This document shows, one piece after another, positions 34,136 to 44,671 of a stretch of DNA of 51,984 nt (its first letter is position 1; each line of letters begins with the position of its first letter). The DNA comes from CAZTTG01 sp964615935. Its GTDB lineage: Bacteria; Planctomycetota; UBA1135; GCA-002686595. Location of the stretch: the NCBI GenBank assembly GCA_964615935.1, contig CAZTTG010000045.1:1-51984 (forward strand), written 5' to 3'. The notes beneath the pieces are model-generated. The model ran no database searches, was not told the origin of the DNA, and saw only the letters and a list, made by a program, of their open reading frames with translations. The translations under genes and the position numbers were made by a program.

Positions 34136-35035
34136 ATGGCTGGCAAGAGCACCGCGTCGGACGCCCCGCCCCGGAACCGGGAGGCACCGCCGGCCCTCTC
34201 GCTCACGGGCGTGCAGGGGAGCTATCCGGTGGCCCTCGGCCTGGCCCGGCGCGTGGCGCTCCGCGACGTCGAGCTGGCGCTCGAGCAGGGCCGGAGCCTC
34301 GGGCTGGTCGGCCCCAACGGCTCCGGCAAGAGCACCCTGATGCGCCTGCTGGCCGGCGTGGACCGGCCAGCATCCGGGCGCGTCGAGGTCCTCGGCGGCA
34401 GCCCCCGGGACCGGAGGGTGCGGGCCCGCCTGGGCTTCCTGCCGGAGGACTCCCCCTTTCCGCGGGAGCTGCGCGCACGGGCCGTGCTCGAGCTCCTGGG
34501 GACCCTGCGCGGTGTGGAGCGCGCCGAGGCGCGACGCCGCGCGGGAGAGCTCCTGGAGCGGGTCGGCCTGGCCGGGAACGCCCGCCAACCGCTGGCGCGC
34601 TTCTCCCGCGGCATGCTCCGACGGTTCGGCCTGGCCCAGGTCGAGATCCACCGGCCCGACCTCCTGCTCCTCGACGAGCCCACCGCGGGCCTCGACGCGG
34701 CCGGGTTCGAGGTGCTCGACCAGCTCCTGCGCGACGCTCGCGAGCGCGGCGCGACCCTGGTGATCGCCTCCCACGTCCTGGCGGACATCGAACGACATTG
34801 CGAGCACATCGCGGTCCTGCTCGGGGGGCGCGTGGCTGCCGCGGGCCGAACCGCCGAGCTGCTCGCGGTCGAGGGGCGCGCTCGCATCGACGTCGAGGGG
34901 CTGGATGCCGAGGAGCTCGAGGCGCTCGAGCGGGAGCTCGCCGGGCGCGGGCACCGGGTCCTCGAGAGCGGCGCGGTGCCCTGCACCCTGCTGGAGCTCT
35001 ACCGCCGGCTGGGCGCCGGGGAGCGGGGACGGTGA
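34136..35035 (+). CDS. ABC transporter ATP-binding protein
   Basis: A 299-residue ATPase subunit. Walker A is 'GPNGSGKST', the signature motif is degenerate ('FSRGMLRRFGLA' instead of LSGGQ), and Walker B is 'LLLLDEPTAGLD' with the switch His in 'VIASHVLADIE'. The C-terminal 70 residues form the small alpha/beta domain seen in CcmA/GldA-type exporters. It overlaps the permease gene by four bases (GTGA). In-frame ATGs exist at 34115 and 34136; the second has an AGAGG site 11 bases upstream. Likely role: energising export or envelope-associated transport by the adjacent permease. Confidence 0.93.
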   Translation: MAGKSTASDAPPRNREAPPALSLTGVQGSYPVALGLARRVALRDVELALEQGRSLGLVGPNGSGKSTLMRLLAGVDRPASGRVEVLGGSPRDRRVRARLGFLPEDSPFPRELRARAVLELLGTLRGVERAEARRRAGELLERVGLAGNARQPLARFSRGMLRRFGLAQVEIHRPDLLLLDEPTAGLDAAGFEVLDQLLRDARERGATLVIASHVLADIERHCEHIAVLLGGRVAAAGRTAELLAVEGRARIDVEGLDAEELEALERELAGRGHRVLESGAVPCTLLELYRRLGAGERGR

Positions 35036-36108
35036 GCCGGACGCGCGTCCTTCCCCTGACCTGGCTCGCCGCGCGTCGCGGGCTCCCGCCGGCGGCCGCC
35101 CTCCTGGGAGCCGTCTACCTGGCGGCCCTGGCCCTCGTGGACTGGGCGCCCGAACTCGCGCGGATGGCGGCCGAGGATCCGGCCCGCCTGGCGGGCGCGC
35201 TCTCGCGCCAGGGGGTGTGGGCCGGCGCGGCCCTCCTGCTGCTGCCCCTGCTCGTGGTCCACTTCGCGGGCACCGTGCACCGCTGGCGCCGCGGCGAGGT
35301 CGACTGGCTGGCGAGCTCGCCGGCCCGGCCCCTCTCGATCCTCGTCGCCACCTGGTCGGGCGCCCTCCTGGCCGGCACGGCCGCCCTCGCCGCCGCGGCC
35401 CTCGCCGCCGAGGCGACGGCCGGCGCGGACCGTGGCGGTGTCCGGCTGGCGGGGGTCGTGGAGACGCCGCGCGTGACCCTGGCTCCGGGCGACTCACGCG
35501 CGAGCCCGCTCGTCCGCCCGCCGGGCCCCCTCCCCGAGGGGAGCGTCCTGGCCGCCGAGCTGACCGCCGTCGCCATCAGCGAGGCCGTGAGGGTGAGCCT
35601 GCGCGCGAGCCGGCCAGGCGCGGAGGGCGCCGGCGAGCTCGTGGAGGCCTGGCTGAAGCGGCGTACCCGGCTCGAGGTGCCGGCCCCCACCGGGCCGGGC
35701 GAGGTCCAGCTCGACCTCGAGCTGAGCGGCCCGGTGCCCCACTGCGCCCTGACCCGGCTGGAGCTCCTGACGCCCACCGCCTCCGAGCGCGCGGCCGGCG
35801 CCGCCCTCTTCGGCCGGGCCTGGATCGCCCTGGCGGCCTGGCTGGCCCTGGCCCTGGGGCTGGGGGCCTGGACCAGCCCGGCGACGGCGGGCCTGGCGAT
35901 CGCCGGCTCCTGGCTGATCGCCGCCCTGCGCCCCGAGCCGATCGCCTGGCTGCCGGGAGCCGACCTCGCCCGGGCCCTGGGCGTCGTCGGCGACGGGGTG
36001 GTTCCCGCACGAATCGGGTGGGAGCCCTGGCTCGGGGCCGCCGTGCTCGCCCTGGTCGGCCTGGGCCTGGCGAGGTGGAACCTGCACAGCTGGAGGAGGG
36101 CGGAATGA
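35032..36108 (+). CDS. ABC transporter permease-like membrane protein
   Basis: A 358-residue protein started at the GTG inside the stop of the ATPase gene. It has about six hydrophobic segments in two blocks (residues 20-135 and 265-350), separated by a hydrophilic domain of about 120 residues (135-255) with beta character, likely outside the membrane. No family signature stands out, but the position and coupling to the ATPase gene make it the membrane partner. Ala, Leu and Gly content is very high. It overlaps the following TPR-like gene by four bases (ATGA), which extends the chain of coupled translation to three genes. Confidence 0.75.
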   Translation: MSRTRVLPLTWLAARRGLPPAAALLGAVYLAALALVDWAPELARMAAEDPARLAGALSRQGVWAGAALLLLPLLVVHFAGTVHRWRRGEVDWLASSPARPLSILVATWSGALLAGTAALAAAALAAEATAGADRGGVRLAGVVETPRVTLAPGDSRASPLVRPPGPLPEGSVLAAELTAVAISEAVRVSLRASRPGAEGAGELVEAWLKRRTRLEVPAPTGPGEVQLDLELSGPVPHCALTRLELLTPTASERAAGAALFGRAWIALAAWLALALGLGAWTSPATAGLAIAGSWLIAALRPEPIAWLPGADLARALGVVGDGVVPARIGWEPWLGAAVLALVGLGLARWNLHSWRRAE

Positions 36109-36674
36109 GCGGCAGGGCCGGGTCGAGGGTCGCAGGCTGGGCGCTGGTCGCCCTGCTGGCCGTCGTTCCCGCCCTCCTGCACCCCCGCCCGGAGGGTCCC
36201 CGCCCTCACCTGTGGTGTCGGCTGCTCGGACCCGCGGCCGGCCTGGTCGCGGGCATCCAGTGGGTCCGCTTCGACCAGGCCCTGCGCGAGGGGCGCGATG
36301 AGCTGGCCCTGGCTCGGGCCGACGCGGCCCTCGAGATCGACCCCGGATCGGCGGAGGGCTGGGGATTCCTGGCGTACTACCTGGTGTTCCAGCGGGGCTC
36401 CAACGCGCTCGAGCCGGACGCCGCTTCGCGGCTGGCCTGGATCCGGGCCGGGATCCAGACCATCGAGCAGGGCATCGAGCGAGCCCGGGAGCCGGCCGAG
36501 CTGTACTTCCTCCTCTTCGCGGTCTACTCCTTCAGCGCCATGGAGCACGCGGATCTCGACTGGCCCGATGGCGTCGCCGCCCTGTGGCGGGAGGCCGATC
36601 GCGCCCTGGTCCGCGCCGCGGAGCTGGGGCACCCCCTGGCACGCGAGCACCGGGAGGAGACCGGAGATCGATAG
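36105..36674 (+). CDS. Small membrane-anchored TPR-like protein
   Basis: A 189-residue protein starting at the ATG within the permease stop codon. An N-terminal hydrophobic segment ('GWALVALLAVVPALLHP') could be a signal anchor. Residues 50-180 look helical and contain one TPR-like unit ('ALARADAALEIDPGSAEGWGFLAYYL'). A second helical pair follows around 'AELYFLLFAVYSFS'. No catalytic motif is visible. The four-base overlaps suggest it works with the ABC transporter, possibly as an accessory subunit. Function unknown. Confidence 0.65.
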   Translation: MSGRAGSRVAGWALVALLAVVPALLHPRPEGPRPHLWCRLLGPAAGLVAGIQWVRFDQALREGRDELALARADAALEIDPGSAEGWGFLAYYLVFQRGSNALEPDAASRLAWIRAGIQTIEQGIERAREPAELYFLLFAVYSFSAMEHADLDWPDGVAALWREADRALVRAAELGHPLAREHREETGDR

Positions 36675-36728
36675 GCGTAGGGGACCAGCCGCCGACATGG
36701 ATATGATCCCCGGGGGCGACACCGGTCG

Positions 36729-37364
36729 ATGAACGAGATCCTGGGCGAGCTCTTCGGGCGCTACGGCTACGCGACGGCCTTCATCGTGCTGCTCCTGTGC
36801 GGCATCGGATTACCTCTCCCGGAGGAGGTGCCCCTCATCGGCGCGGGCATCCTGGTCCACGAGGAGGAGGTCCGCTTCCTCCCCATGGTGGTGGTCTGCG
36901 GCGCGGCCATCCTGCTGGGCGACCTGGTGCCCTACACCCTGGGCCGGCGCTACGGCCTGCGCGCCCTGAAGGTCGCCTGGGTGCGGCGGATCGTGCGACC
37001 CGAGCGCTTCGCGCGCATGGAGCGGCGCTTCGCCGAGCACGGTGGCTGGGCCACCTTCGCCTGCCGCTTCTTCGCCGGCCTGCGCCTCCCGGGCTACTTC
37101 ATCGCCGGGACCATGGGCATGGGGGTGGGTCGCTTCCTGCTCCTGGACGCCCTGGGGGTGGCGATCACGGTGCCCATCTCCATCTACCTCGGGCGGCTGT
37201 TCGGCGGCTCGGTGGAGCGGCTCGAGCACAGCATGGCCGGGCTGCACCAGTTGCTGGCCTTCCTGGTGGTCTCGATGGCCGTGATCCTGCTCATGCGCAG
37301 CCGCTCCCGCCGCCGCTCGACACCCCCCGGCCGCCCCTCCCCGCCCGAGGTCCCGGGCCCCTGA
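36729..37364 (+). CDS. DedA-family membrane protein
   Basis: A 211-residue DedA/SNARE-associated-type protein. 'GIGLPLPEEVPLIGAGILV' near residue 25-43 and 'FFAGLRLPGYFIAGTMGM' near 115-135 are the two characteristic reentrant-loop blocks, with the conserved Glu in the first and Arg/Pro in the second. 'RRFAEHGGWATFACRF' is also typical. DedA proteins flip or scramble phospholipids or the undecaprenyl carrier and support envelope homeostasis. A 54-base gap separates it from the ABC operon, so it may be transcribed separately. The C-terminus is basic and proline-rich. Confidence 0.9.
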   Translation: MNEILGELFGRYGYATAFIVLLLCGIGLPLPEEVPLIGAGILVHEEEVRFLPMVVVCGAAILLGDLVPYTLGRRYGLRALKVAWVRRIVRPERFARMERRFAEHGGWATFACRFFAGLRLPGYFIAGTMGMGVGRFLLLDALGVAITVPISIYLGRLFGGSVERLEHSMAGLHQLLAFLVVSMAVILLMRSRSRRRSTPPGRPSPPEVPGP

Positions 37365-37463
37365 AGGCGCCCGCCGGCGCCGCTCCGCGCGCGGCCTCGC
37401 CAGGAGCGCCCTTTCGAGCTCTTCGGCGCGGCTCCGAGGCCGACCCGATGCCGTCGATCCCGG

Positions 37464-37491
37464 TTGAAACCGACCGACGGACCGTTAAACT
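37464..37491 (+). promoter_or_regulatory. Possible promoter for hppA
   Basis: TTGAAA (37464-37469), 16 bases, then TAAACT (37486-37491). They match the -35 and -10 consensus at five and four positions. This implies a leader of about 120 bases before the ATG at 37617. The rest of the 252-base intergenic region is GC-rich with nothing I can name. Confidence 0.4.
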
Positions 37492-37616
37492 GCTTGGCCT
37501 GCATCCCCGCGGCCGGGCCCCGGCTCGGCCTTTCACGAGCCTCTTTCCCCAGCAGGATCCCCGAGCCGGCCCGGCGGTGCACTCCGCGATCGGCCGGGGT
37601 TCCATCCGAGTTCAAG

Positions 37617-39707
<2,091 letters not shown>

Positions 39708-39740
39708 GACGGGACCGGCTTAGAGTGGCGCGATCGGACC

Positions 39741-39760
39741 GGGGGGCCTGGCGGCCCCCC
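39741..39760 (+). terminator. Perfect 8-base-pair hairpin between hppA and rsfS
   Basis: GGGGGGCC, loop TGGC, GGCCCCCC. It begins 33 bases after the hppA stop and ends immediately before the GGAGGGG ribosome site of rsfS. No T-tract follows, so it could be a weak terminator of hppA, a translation-control element for rsfS, or both. Confidence 0.5.
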
Positions 39761-39777
39761 GGAGGGGTGGTGTAGCC

Positions 39778-40170
39778 ATCGAGTCCCAACAGATCGCGGC
39801 CGTCGCGGCGGAGCTCGCCGAGAGCAAGAAGGGGATCGACATCCGGGTCCTGGACGTCCGGGACCTGATCCAGATCACCGACTACTTCGTGATCGTCTCC
39901 GGCACCAGCCGGCCCCAGGTCAAGGCCATCTTCGGGGAGATCCACGTGCGGCTGAAGGCCGCCGGATTGCACTACGGCCGGGCCGAGGGGTCCGACCTGT
40001 GCTGGTGGGTCCTCCTGGACTACGGCAGCGTGGTGGTTCACATCATGCAGCCCGAGGCTCGCGGCTACTACGACCTCGAGGGACTCTACGCCGAGGCGAC
40101 CGAGCTGGACTGGCGCGCGGTCGAGGTGCCCGATCTGCCCGACCCGCGCCAGGCCCGGGCGGCCGACTAG
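39778..40170 (+). CDS. rsfS: Ribosomal silencing factor RsfS (Iojap family), apparent ATC start
   Basis: A 130-residue RsfS protein, which binds uL14 and keeps ribosomal subunits apart when nutrients are short. 'ELAESKKGIDIRVLDVRDL', 'TDYFVIVSGTSRPQVKAI' and 'DYGSVVVHIMQPEARGYYDLE' are family blocks covering the full length. No ATG, GTG or TTG lies in frame between the upstream stop (39721) and 'FVIVSG'. The family N-terminus coincides with an ATC at 39778, ten bases after GGAGGGG. An AUC start or a base error would explain this. A GTG at 39889 is possible but would remove about 37 conserved residues. hppA lies upstream and a YyaL-type gene downstream. Confidence 0.88.
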   Translation: MESQQIAAVAAELAESKKGIDIRVLDVRDLIQITDYFVIVSGTSRPQVKAIFGEIHVRLKAAGLHYGRAEGSDLCWWVLLDYGSVVVHIMQPEARGYYDLEGLYAEATELDWRAVEVPDLPDPRQARAAD

Positions 40171-40341
40171 GCCCCCGACGGGATCGCCTCGGGGCGCGAG
40201 GGGCGGCCCCGGCGGTGTCCCCTCCCCTCGAAAGCCCGCAAAAGGCGCGACTCGGGGCCAGCCCCTGCCGATAAGCTCCGTTGCGCACGGGTCGCGGGCC
40301 GATTCCTGTACTAGGAGTCCCTTGCCCCGGCCCCCCGACCG

Positions 40342-42111
40342 ATGCAGTGGCGCGACTGGAATGACGATAGCTTCGCCGAGGCCCGCCGACGCGGGTGTCC
40401 CGTCCTGCTGCTGATCACCGCCTCCTGGTGCCGCTTCTGCCGGGCGCTGGAGGAGAAGGTCCTGGCCGACCCGCGGGTCCGGGAGCTGATCGGCGGGCGC
40501 TTCGTGGCCATCCGCGTGGACAAGGACCGCCGGCCCGAGCTCGACGGCCGCTACTCCCGTGGGGGCTGGCCCACCCTGGCCTGGCTGGACCACTCCGGGG
40601 AGCCGATCGCCACCGACGCCTACCTGGAGGCTCCCCAGCTCCTGCGGCGCCTCGGCGAGATCGCCGACGGCTTCGCCGGGGATGCGCAGACCACCCGCGA
40701 GCGCCTGGCCGAGGCCGAGCGGGGCGGGGCCGCGCCCACCGGCGAGGAGGGCGAGGTCCCCGCGCCGCCCTTCCCCTCGCCGGAGATGCTCGATGGCATC
40801 GCCCGGACCGTCCTGGAGACCGCCGACCCCGTGTACGGCGGCTGGGGGCAGCAGCACAAGTACCCCCACCCCGAGGCGATCGACTTCGCCATGGTGCGCT
40901 GGTCGCAGACCGGCGAGGAGGAGATGCGCGGGCTGGTCCTGCGGACGCTGCGGCACATGCAGAAGGGCCAGATCCACGACCGCGTGGAGGGCGGCTTCTA
41001 CCGCTACGCCACCCTCCCCGACTGGAGCGGGCCGCACCACGAGAAGATGCTCGACAGCAACGCGGCCCGGCTGGTCGCCTACCTGGAGGCCTATCAGGCC
41101 TTCGGCGACCAGTCCTTCCGCGGGACGGCCGAGGGCATCCTGCGCTGGATGCAGCGCACGCTGCTCGATCCGGAGACGGGCGCCTTCCGCGGCAGCCAGG
41201 ACGCCGACCCGGTGTACGCCCACATGCCGACCCTCGAGGCCCGCCGCGAGCACGGCGCGCCGGCCTGCGATCCCACGATCTTCGCCCACTGGAACGCCCA
41301 GGCGGTCTCGGCCCTGATCAAGGCCTCCACCATCCTCCACGAGCCGGCCTGGCTCGAGCGGGCCCTGCGCACCCTCGACTTCCTGCTCGAGAACCTCTTC
41401 GACCGCCGGCAGGGGATGTTCCACTACTGGGACGGCACCTACCGCCTGCCGGGGATGCTCACCGACCAGGCGTACACCCTGCGCGCCCTGGTGGACGCCG
41501 CTCAGCACGCAGGCGGCAGCCGGTACCTGCCCCAGGCGCGCGCCCTGGCCGAGCTGACCATCGAGCTCCTGCGCAGCGAGGACGGCGGCTTCTACGACAT
41601 GCGCTTCGACCCCGCGGCCAGCGGAGGGCTGAGGCGCCGGAACCGCTCCCTGCTCGAGAACGCGGTCCTGGCCGAGGCCCTGCTGAGGCTGTCGCACCTC
41701 GAGCGCGACCCCGACCTCGAGGATGCCGCCCGCGAGACCCTGGCGTCCTTCGCGGACGACTACAAGCGCTACGGCCACTTCGTCGCCGGCTTCGCCCGCG
41801 CGGCCGACCTGCTGCTCAACCCACCGGTGCAGGTCACGGTGGTGGGACAGACCGAGGGCAAGGACACCGCCGCCCTGGTGCGCGCCGCACAGACGCCCTA
41901 CCTGGCCAGCCGCATCGTGCAGGTCGTCGATCCCGCGATCGACGCGGAGCTCCTGGAGCGCTGCCAGCTCCCCACCGCGCCGACCGGCTCGCGCGGAGCC
42001 CGCCCCCCCTCGGCCCGGGCCTACGTGCAGCGATCCCGCGAGAGCTACGCCGAGACCTCGGACCCGGCGCGCCTGCCGGCGCTGATGACGCGGGTCGAGC
42101 GCGGCGCCTGA
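40342..42111 (+). CDS. YyaL/DUF255-type thioredoxin-domain protein
   Basis: A 589-residue protein of the SPATA20/YyaL family. Residues 1-110 are the DUF255 thioredoxin-like domain with the redox motif Cys30-Arg-Phe-Cys33 ('SWCRFCRALEEKV') and 'GGWPTLAWLD'. The rest is a six-hairpin (alpha/alpha) barrel similar to N-acylglucosamine epimerases ('GGFYRYATLPDWSGPHHEKM', 'NAQAVSALIKA', 'GMLTDQAYTLRALVDA'). Typical members are close to 650-700 residues, so this one is somewhat short. There is no signal peptide. The biochemical activity of the family is not established. A 171-base gap separates it from rsfS, so a promoter of its own is possible. Confidence 0.88.
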   Translation: MQWRDWNDDSFAEARRRGCPVLLLITASWCRFCRALEEKVLADPRVRELIGGRFVAIRVDKDRRPELDGRYSRGGWPTLAWLDHSGEPIATDAYLEAPQLLRRLGEIADGFAGDAQTTRERLAEAERGGAAPTGEEGEVPAPPFPSPEMLDGIARTVLETADPVYGGWGQQHKYPHPEAIDFAMVRWSQTGEEEMRGLVLRTLRHMQKGQIHDRVEGGFYRYATLPDWSGPHHEKMLDSNAARLVAYLEAYQAFGDQSFRGTAEGILRWMQRTLLDPETGAFRGSQDADPVYAHMPTLEARREHGAPACDPTIFAHWNAQAVSALIKASTILHEPAWLERALRTLDFLLENLFDRRQGMFHYWDGTYRLPGMLTDQAYTLRALVDAAQHAGGSRYLPQARALAELTIELLRSEDGGFYDMRFDPAASGGLRRRNRSLLENAVLAEALLRLSHLERDPDLEDAARETLASFADDYKRYGHFVAGFARAADLLLNPPVQVTVVGQTEGKDTAALVRAAQTPYLASRIVQVVDPAIDAELLERCQLPTAPTGSRGARPPSARAYVQRSRESYAETSDPARLPALMTRVERGA

Positions 42112-42215
42112 CGCGCTCGAGCCCTGGGCCCCGACCGCGCCAGCCGTCGTGGCGCGGGGCGCGGTTGTCCCGATGCGGCGCCTCACCTATCATTATTCGG
42201 ATAGTCAGCGGTCCC

Positions 42216-44582
42216 ATGGCGCCTCCCAATACCGCTCGCGCGACCGCCCTCGTGACCCTGACCCTCGCGCTGGTCGCCTGCAGCCGGGGCGAGCCGGCCG
42301 ACGGCGTGATCCACCTGGACCCGCGGCTGGCGGACGGCCGCTCGTCGGCGGACGTGCTGTCGGGGAGGCGCGAGGCCCATCGCGCGTGGCCGGTGGGCGT
42401 CGACCCGGCCCGCCTGCGGCCCTGGAAGCTGCTGAAGGCCGAGGCGACTCCCGCGCCCTCGGGCGAGGGCCTCTGGATGCGCCCCGGCCACGAGTCGAAC
42501 CCCAGGCGTCCGGTCCGGCTCCTGTACCCCGGGCCCATCGAGGCGGACGAGATCAACCTGGTCCAGGTGAGCATCGCCGACGTGAAGCAGGGCCGCTCGA
42601 CCCTCATCTGGCTCACCCACGAGGACCGCCAGCGGGGGGTGGAGCAGTCGGGCGTTCTCCGGGTCATCCACCCCGAATCGAAGGAGGCCCTCGAGCTGAG
42701 CTTCTTCCTCGGGGGCGACCCGAGGTGGCGGGGGCGCATCGCCCGGCTGATCCTGATCCCGCACACCGCCGCTCGCGACCGCAGCCACGAGTTCGAGCTG
42801 CGCAACATCCGCCTGGCGAGGCTGGCCTTCGTGAAGGGCGCCGAGCCGCTCCAGGAGGAGCGCGAGGGGCGCACCGCGGGCGACGGCGGACTGGTCACGA
42901 TGAGCTCCGAGGCGCGCCGCTGCTGGCCCGGCGACTTCGGCGTTCCGCTCTTCGCGCGGGCCCGCATCCCCGCCGGAGGCCGGCTCGAGCTCGGCGTCGC
43001 GGTGCCGTTGGCGCACGCCGGCCACCTGGGCGAGAGGGGGCTCTGGTGCACCGTGGACGTGCGCCGCCCCGGCGGAGGGTGGCGATCGGCGGAGCGGACC
43101 TGGCTCACGCCCGTCGGCGCCTGGCGGACGATGCGGGTGGACCTCTCGCGCTGGGGCGGCGAGGAGGTGGAGCTCCGCCTGGCCGCCTCGACCGGGCCGG
43201 AGACCGGTCTCCTGCCCCAGACCGAGCTGCGGCAGGCGCGGGTCCTCTGGGGCTCGCCCCTGATCCTGGGCGAGCGGCCTCCGGACCGGCGGCCCAGCGT
43301 CCTCCTGCTCACCCTGGACACCCTGCGAGCCGACGCCCTGGGCTGCACCGGCGGCGCGCACACTCCCTTCCTCGACTCGCTGGCCGAGCGGGGGATCCTG
43401 TTCGAGAACGCCTGGGCGAACGCCAACTCGACCTCGCCCTCGCACGCCTCGATCCTCACCGGGCGCTGGGTGCACGAGCACGGCCTGTTGAACAACTTCT
43501 CGAAGCTGGCGCCCGAGAACGCGACGCTGGCCGAGCTCTTCCGCGACGCGGGCTACCAGACCCTGGCCGTCGTCAGCGTCCCTCACCTCAGCGCGGGTCA
43601 GTCCGGTCTGGGCCAGGGCTTCGACCGCTTCCAGCAGGGCACCGCGGCGGCCTCCTGCAACGGCTCCCTGACCCTGGAGGTCATGCGGCGCTGGGCGGAG
43701 GACCTGACGCAGGGCGGCGATCGGCCGATCTTCCTGTGGGTGCACCTCTTCGACCCTCACGCCCCCTACCAGCCTCCGGAGAGCTTCACCCGGAGCCACG
43801 TCGAGGCGTCGAAGGTCGAGGTCCCGCCGCGGGTCGTCGATGAGGGAGGGATGGCTCGCACCCACTGGAACGAGGAGGGGAAGTTCCTGCACGGAGCCAA
43901 CAATCCGGCCTACGCCCGCTTCCTCTACGCCGCCGGAGCCGCCTACACCGATCACCTGGTCGGGCGCCTGTTCGGCATCCTGGAGGAGGCGGGCCTGCTG
44001 GGGCACGCGACCGTGGCGATCACCGGTGACCACGGGGAGGCCTTCGGCGAGCACGGGGTGTGGTGCGACCACGCCCGGCTGTACCCCGAGACCCTGCGGG
44101 TGCCCATGATCCTGCTGCTGCCGAGTGGACCCGCGGGTCGGCGGATCTCCGCCACCGCCAGCAACCTCGACCTCGCCCGCACCCTGCTGGGCGTCGCCGG
44201 GCTGCCGCCGCCGGCCTCGATGCGGGGGATCGACCTCCGCTCGCTCGCCGCCGGTCGCGCCGCGGAACCGCGCCGGCTGTGGATGGAGGAGGGTCTGACG
44301 AGCTCCGTCGCGAGCTGGGACGGGCAGAGCTACTTCGTCCTGAACCGGGGCGGGCGGGCGCGCTCGGCCGGAAAGGAGGTGAGCTTCGAGCTGTACGACT
44401 GGGCCAACGATCCCGAGCTCACCGACGATCTGTCGGAGCGATCGCCCGAGCGGGTGGAGGAGCTGAGGGGGCTGTTCGAGCAGTGGCAGCGAAGCCTCGC
44501 GACCGGACGCCGGATCGAGCGCGAGCTCACGCCGGAGGACGCGGCCTCGCTGGAGGCGCTCGGGTACGCGGGGGACGGGTGA
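42216..44582 (+). CDS. Sulfatase-fold lipoprotein, Thr nucleophile (first of tandem pair)
   Basis: A 788-residue lipoprotein (lipobox 'ALVAC', Cys22). Residues 25-350 contain beta-rich modules of unknown family, opening with 'IHLDPRLADGRS'. The alkaline-phosphatase/sulfatase fold spans 355-750: metal ligand Asp368 ('LLTLDTLRADALG'), the nucleophile region 'NSTSPSHASILTG' with Thr406 in the position of the sulfatase Cys/Ser and His instead of Arg, and 'VAITGDHGEAFGEHG'. Without Cys or Ser at that position it cannot use formylglycine, so a phosphodiesterase, phosphotransferase or phosphonate-type activity is as likely as sulfatase. It ends 'LEALGYAGDG', a tail shared with the next gene. Confidence 0.85.
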   Translation: MAPPNTARATALVTLTLALVACSRGEPADGVIHLDPRLADGRSSADVLSGRREAHRAWPVGVDPARLRPWKLLKAEATPAPSGEGLWMRPGHESNPRRPVRLLYPGPIEADEINLVQVSIADVKQGRSTLIWLTHEDRQRGVEQSGVLRVIHPESKEALELSFFLGGDPRWRGRIARLILIPHTAARDRSHEFELRNIRLARLAFVKGAEPLQEEREGRTAGDGGLVTMSSEARRCWPGDFGVPLFARARIPAGGRLELGVAVPLAHAGHLGERGLWCTVDVRRPGGGWRSAERTWLTPVGAWRTMRVDLSRWGGEEVELRLAASTGPETGLLPQTELRQARVLWGSPLILGERPPDRRPSVLLLTLDTLRADALGCTGGAHTPFLDSLAERGILFENAWANANSTSPSHASILTGRWVHEHGLLNNFSKLAPENATLAELFRDAGYQTLAVVSVPHLSAGQSGLGQGFDRFQQGTAAASCNGSLTLEVMRRWAEDLTQGGDRPIFLWVHLFDPHAPYQPPESFTRSHVEASKVEVPPRVVDEGGMARTHWNEEGKFLHGANNPAYARFLYAAGAAYTDHLVGRLFGILEEAGLLGHATVAITGDHGEAFGEHGVWCDHARLYPETLRVPMILLLPSGPAGRRISATASNLDLARTLLGVAGLPPPASMRGIDLRSLAAGRAAEPRRLWMEEGLTSSVASWDGQSYFVLNRGGRARSAGKEVSFELYDWANDPELTDDLSERSPERVEELRGLFEQWQRSLATGRRIERELTPEDAASLEALGYAGDG

Positions 44583-44671
44583 TGGAGGCGCTCTGCGAAT
44601 CGCTGTTTTCGGGGAGGGAGCCGCAACCGGGCGGCGTCCCGGACGTCCCCTGGGCGGGTGGAGGGTTGCGG

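Noticed and set aside
36702..36707. TATGAT as a -10 for the DedA gene
   Set aside because: No matching -35 at 16-18 bases upstream, and the extended -10 TG is displaced by one base.
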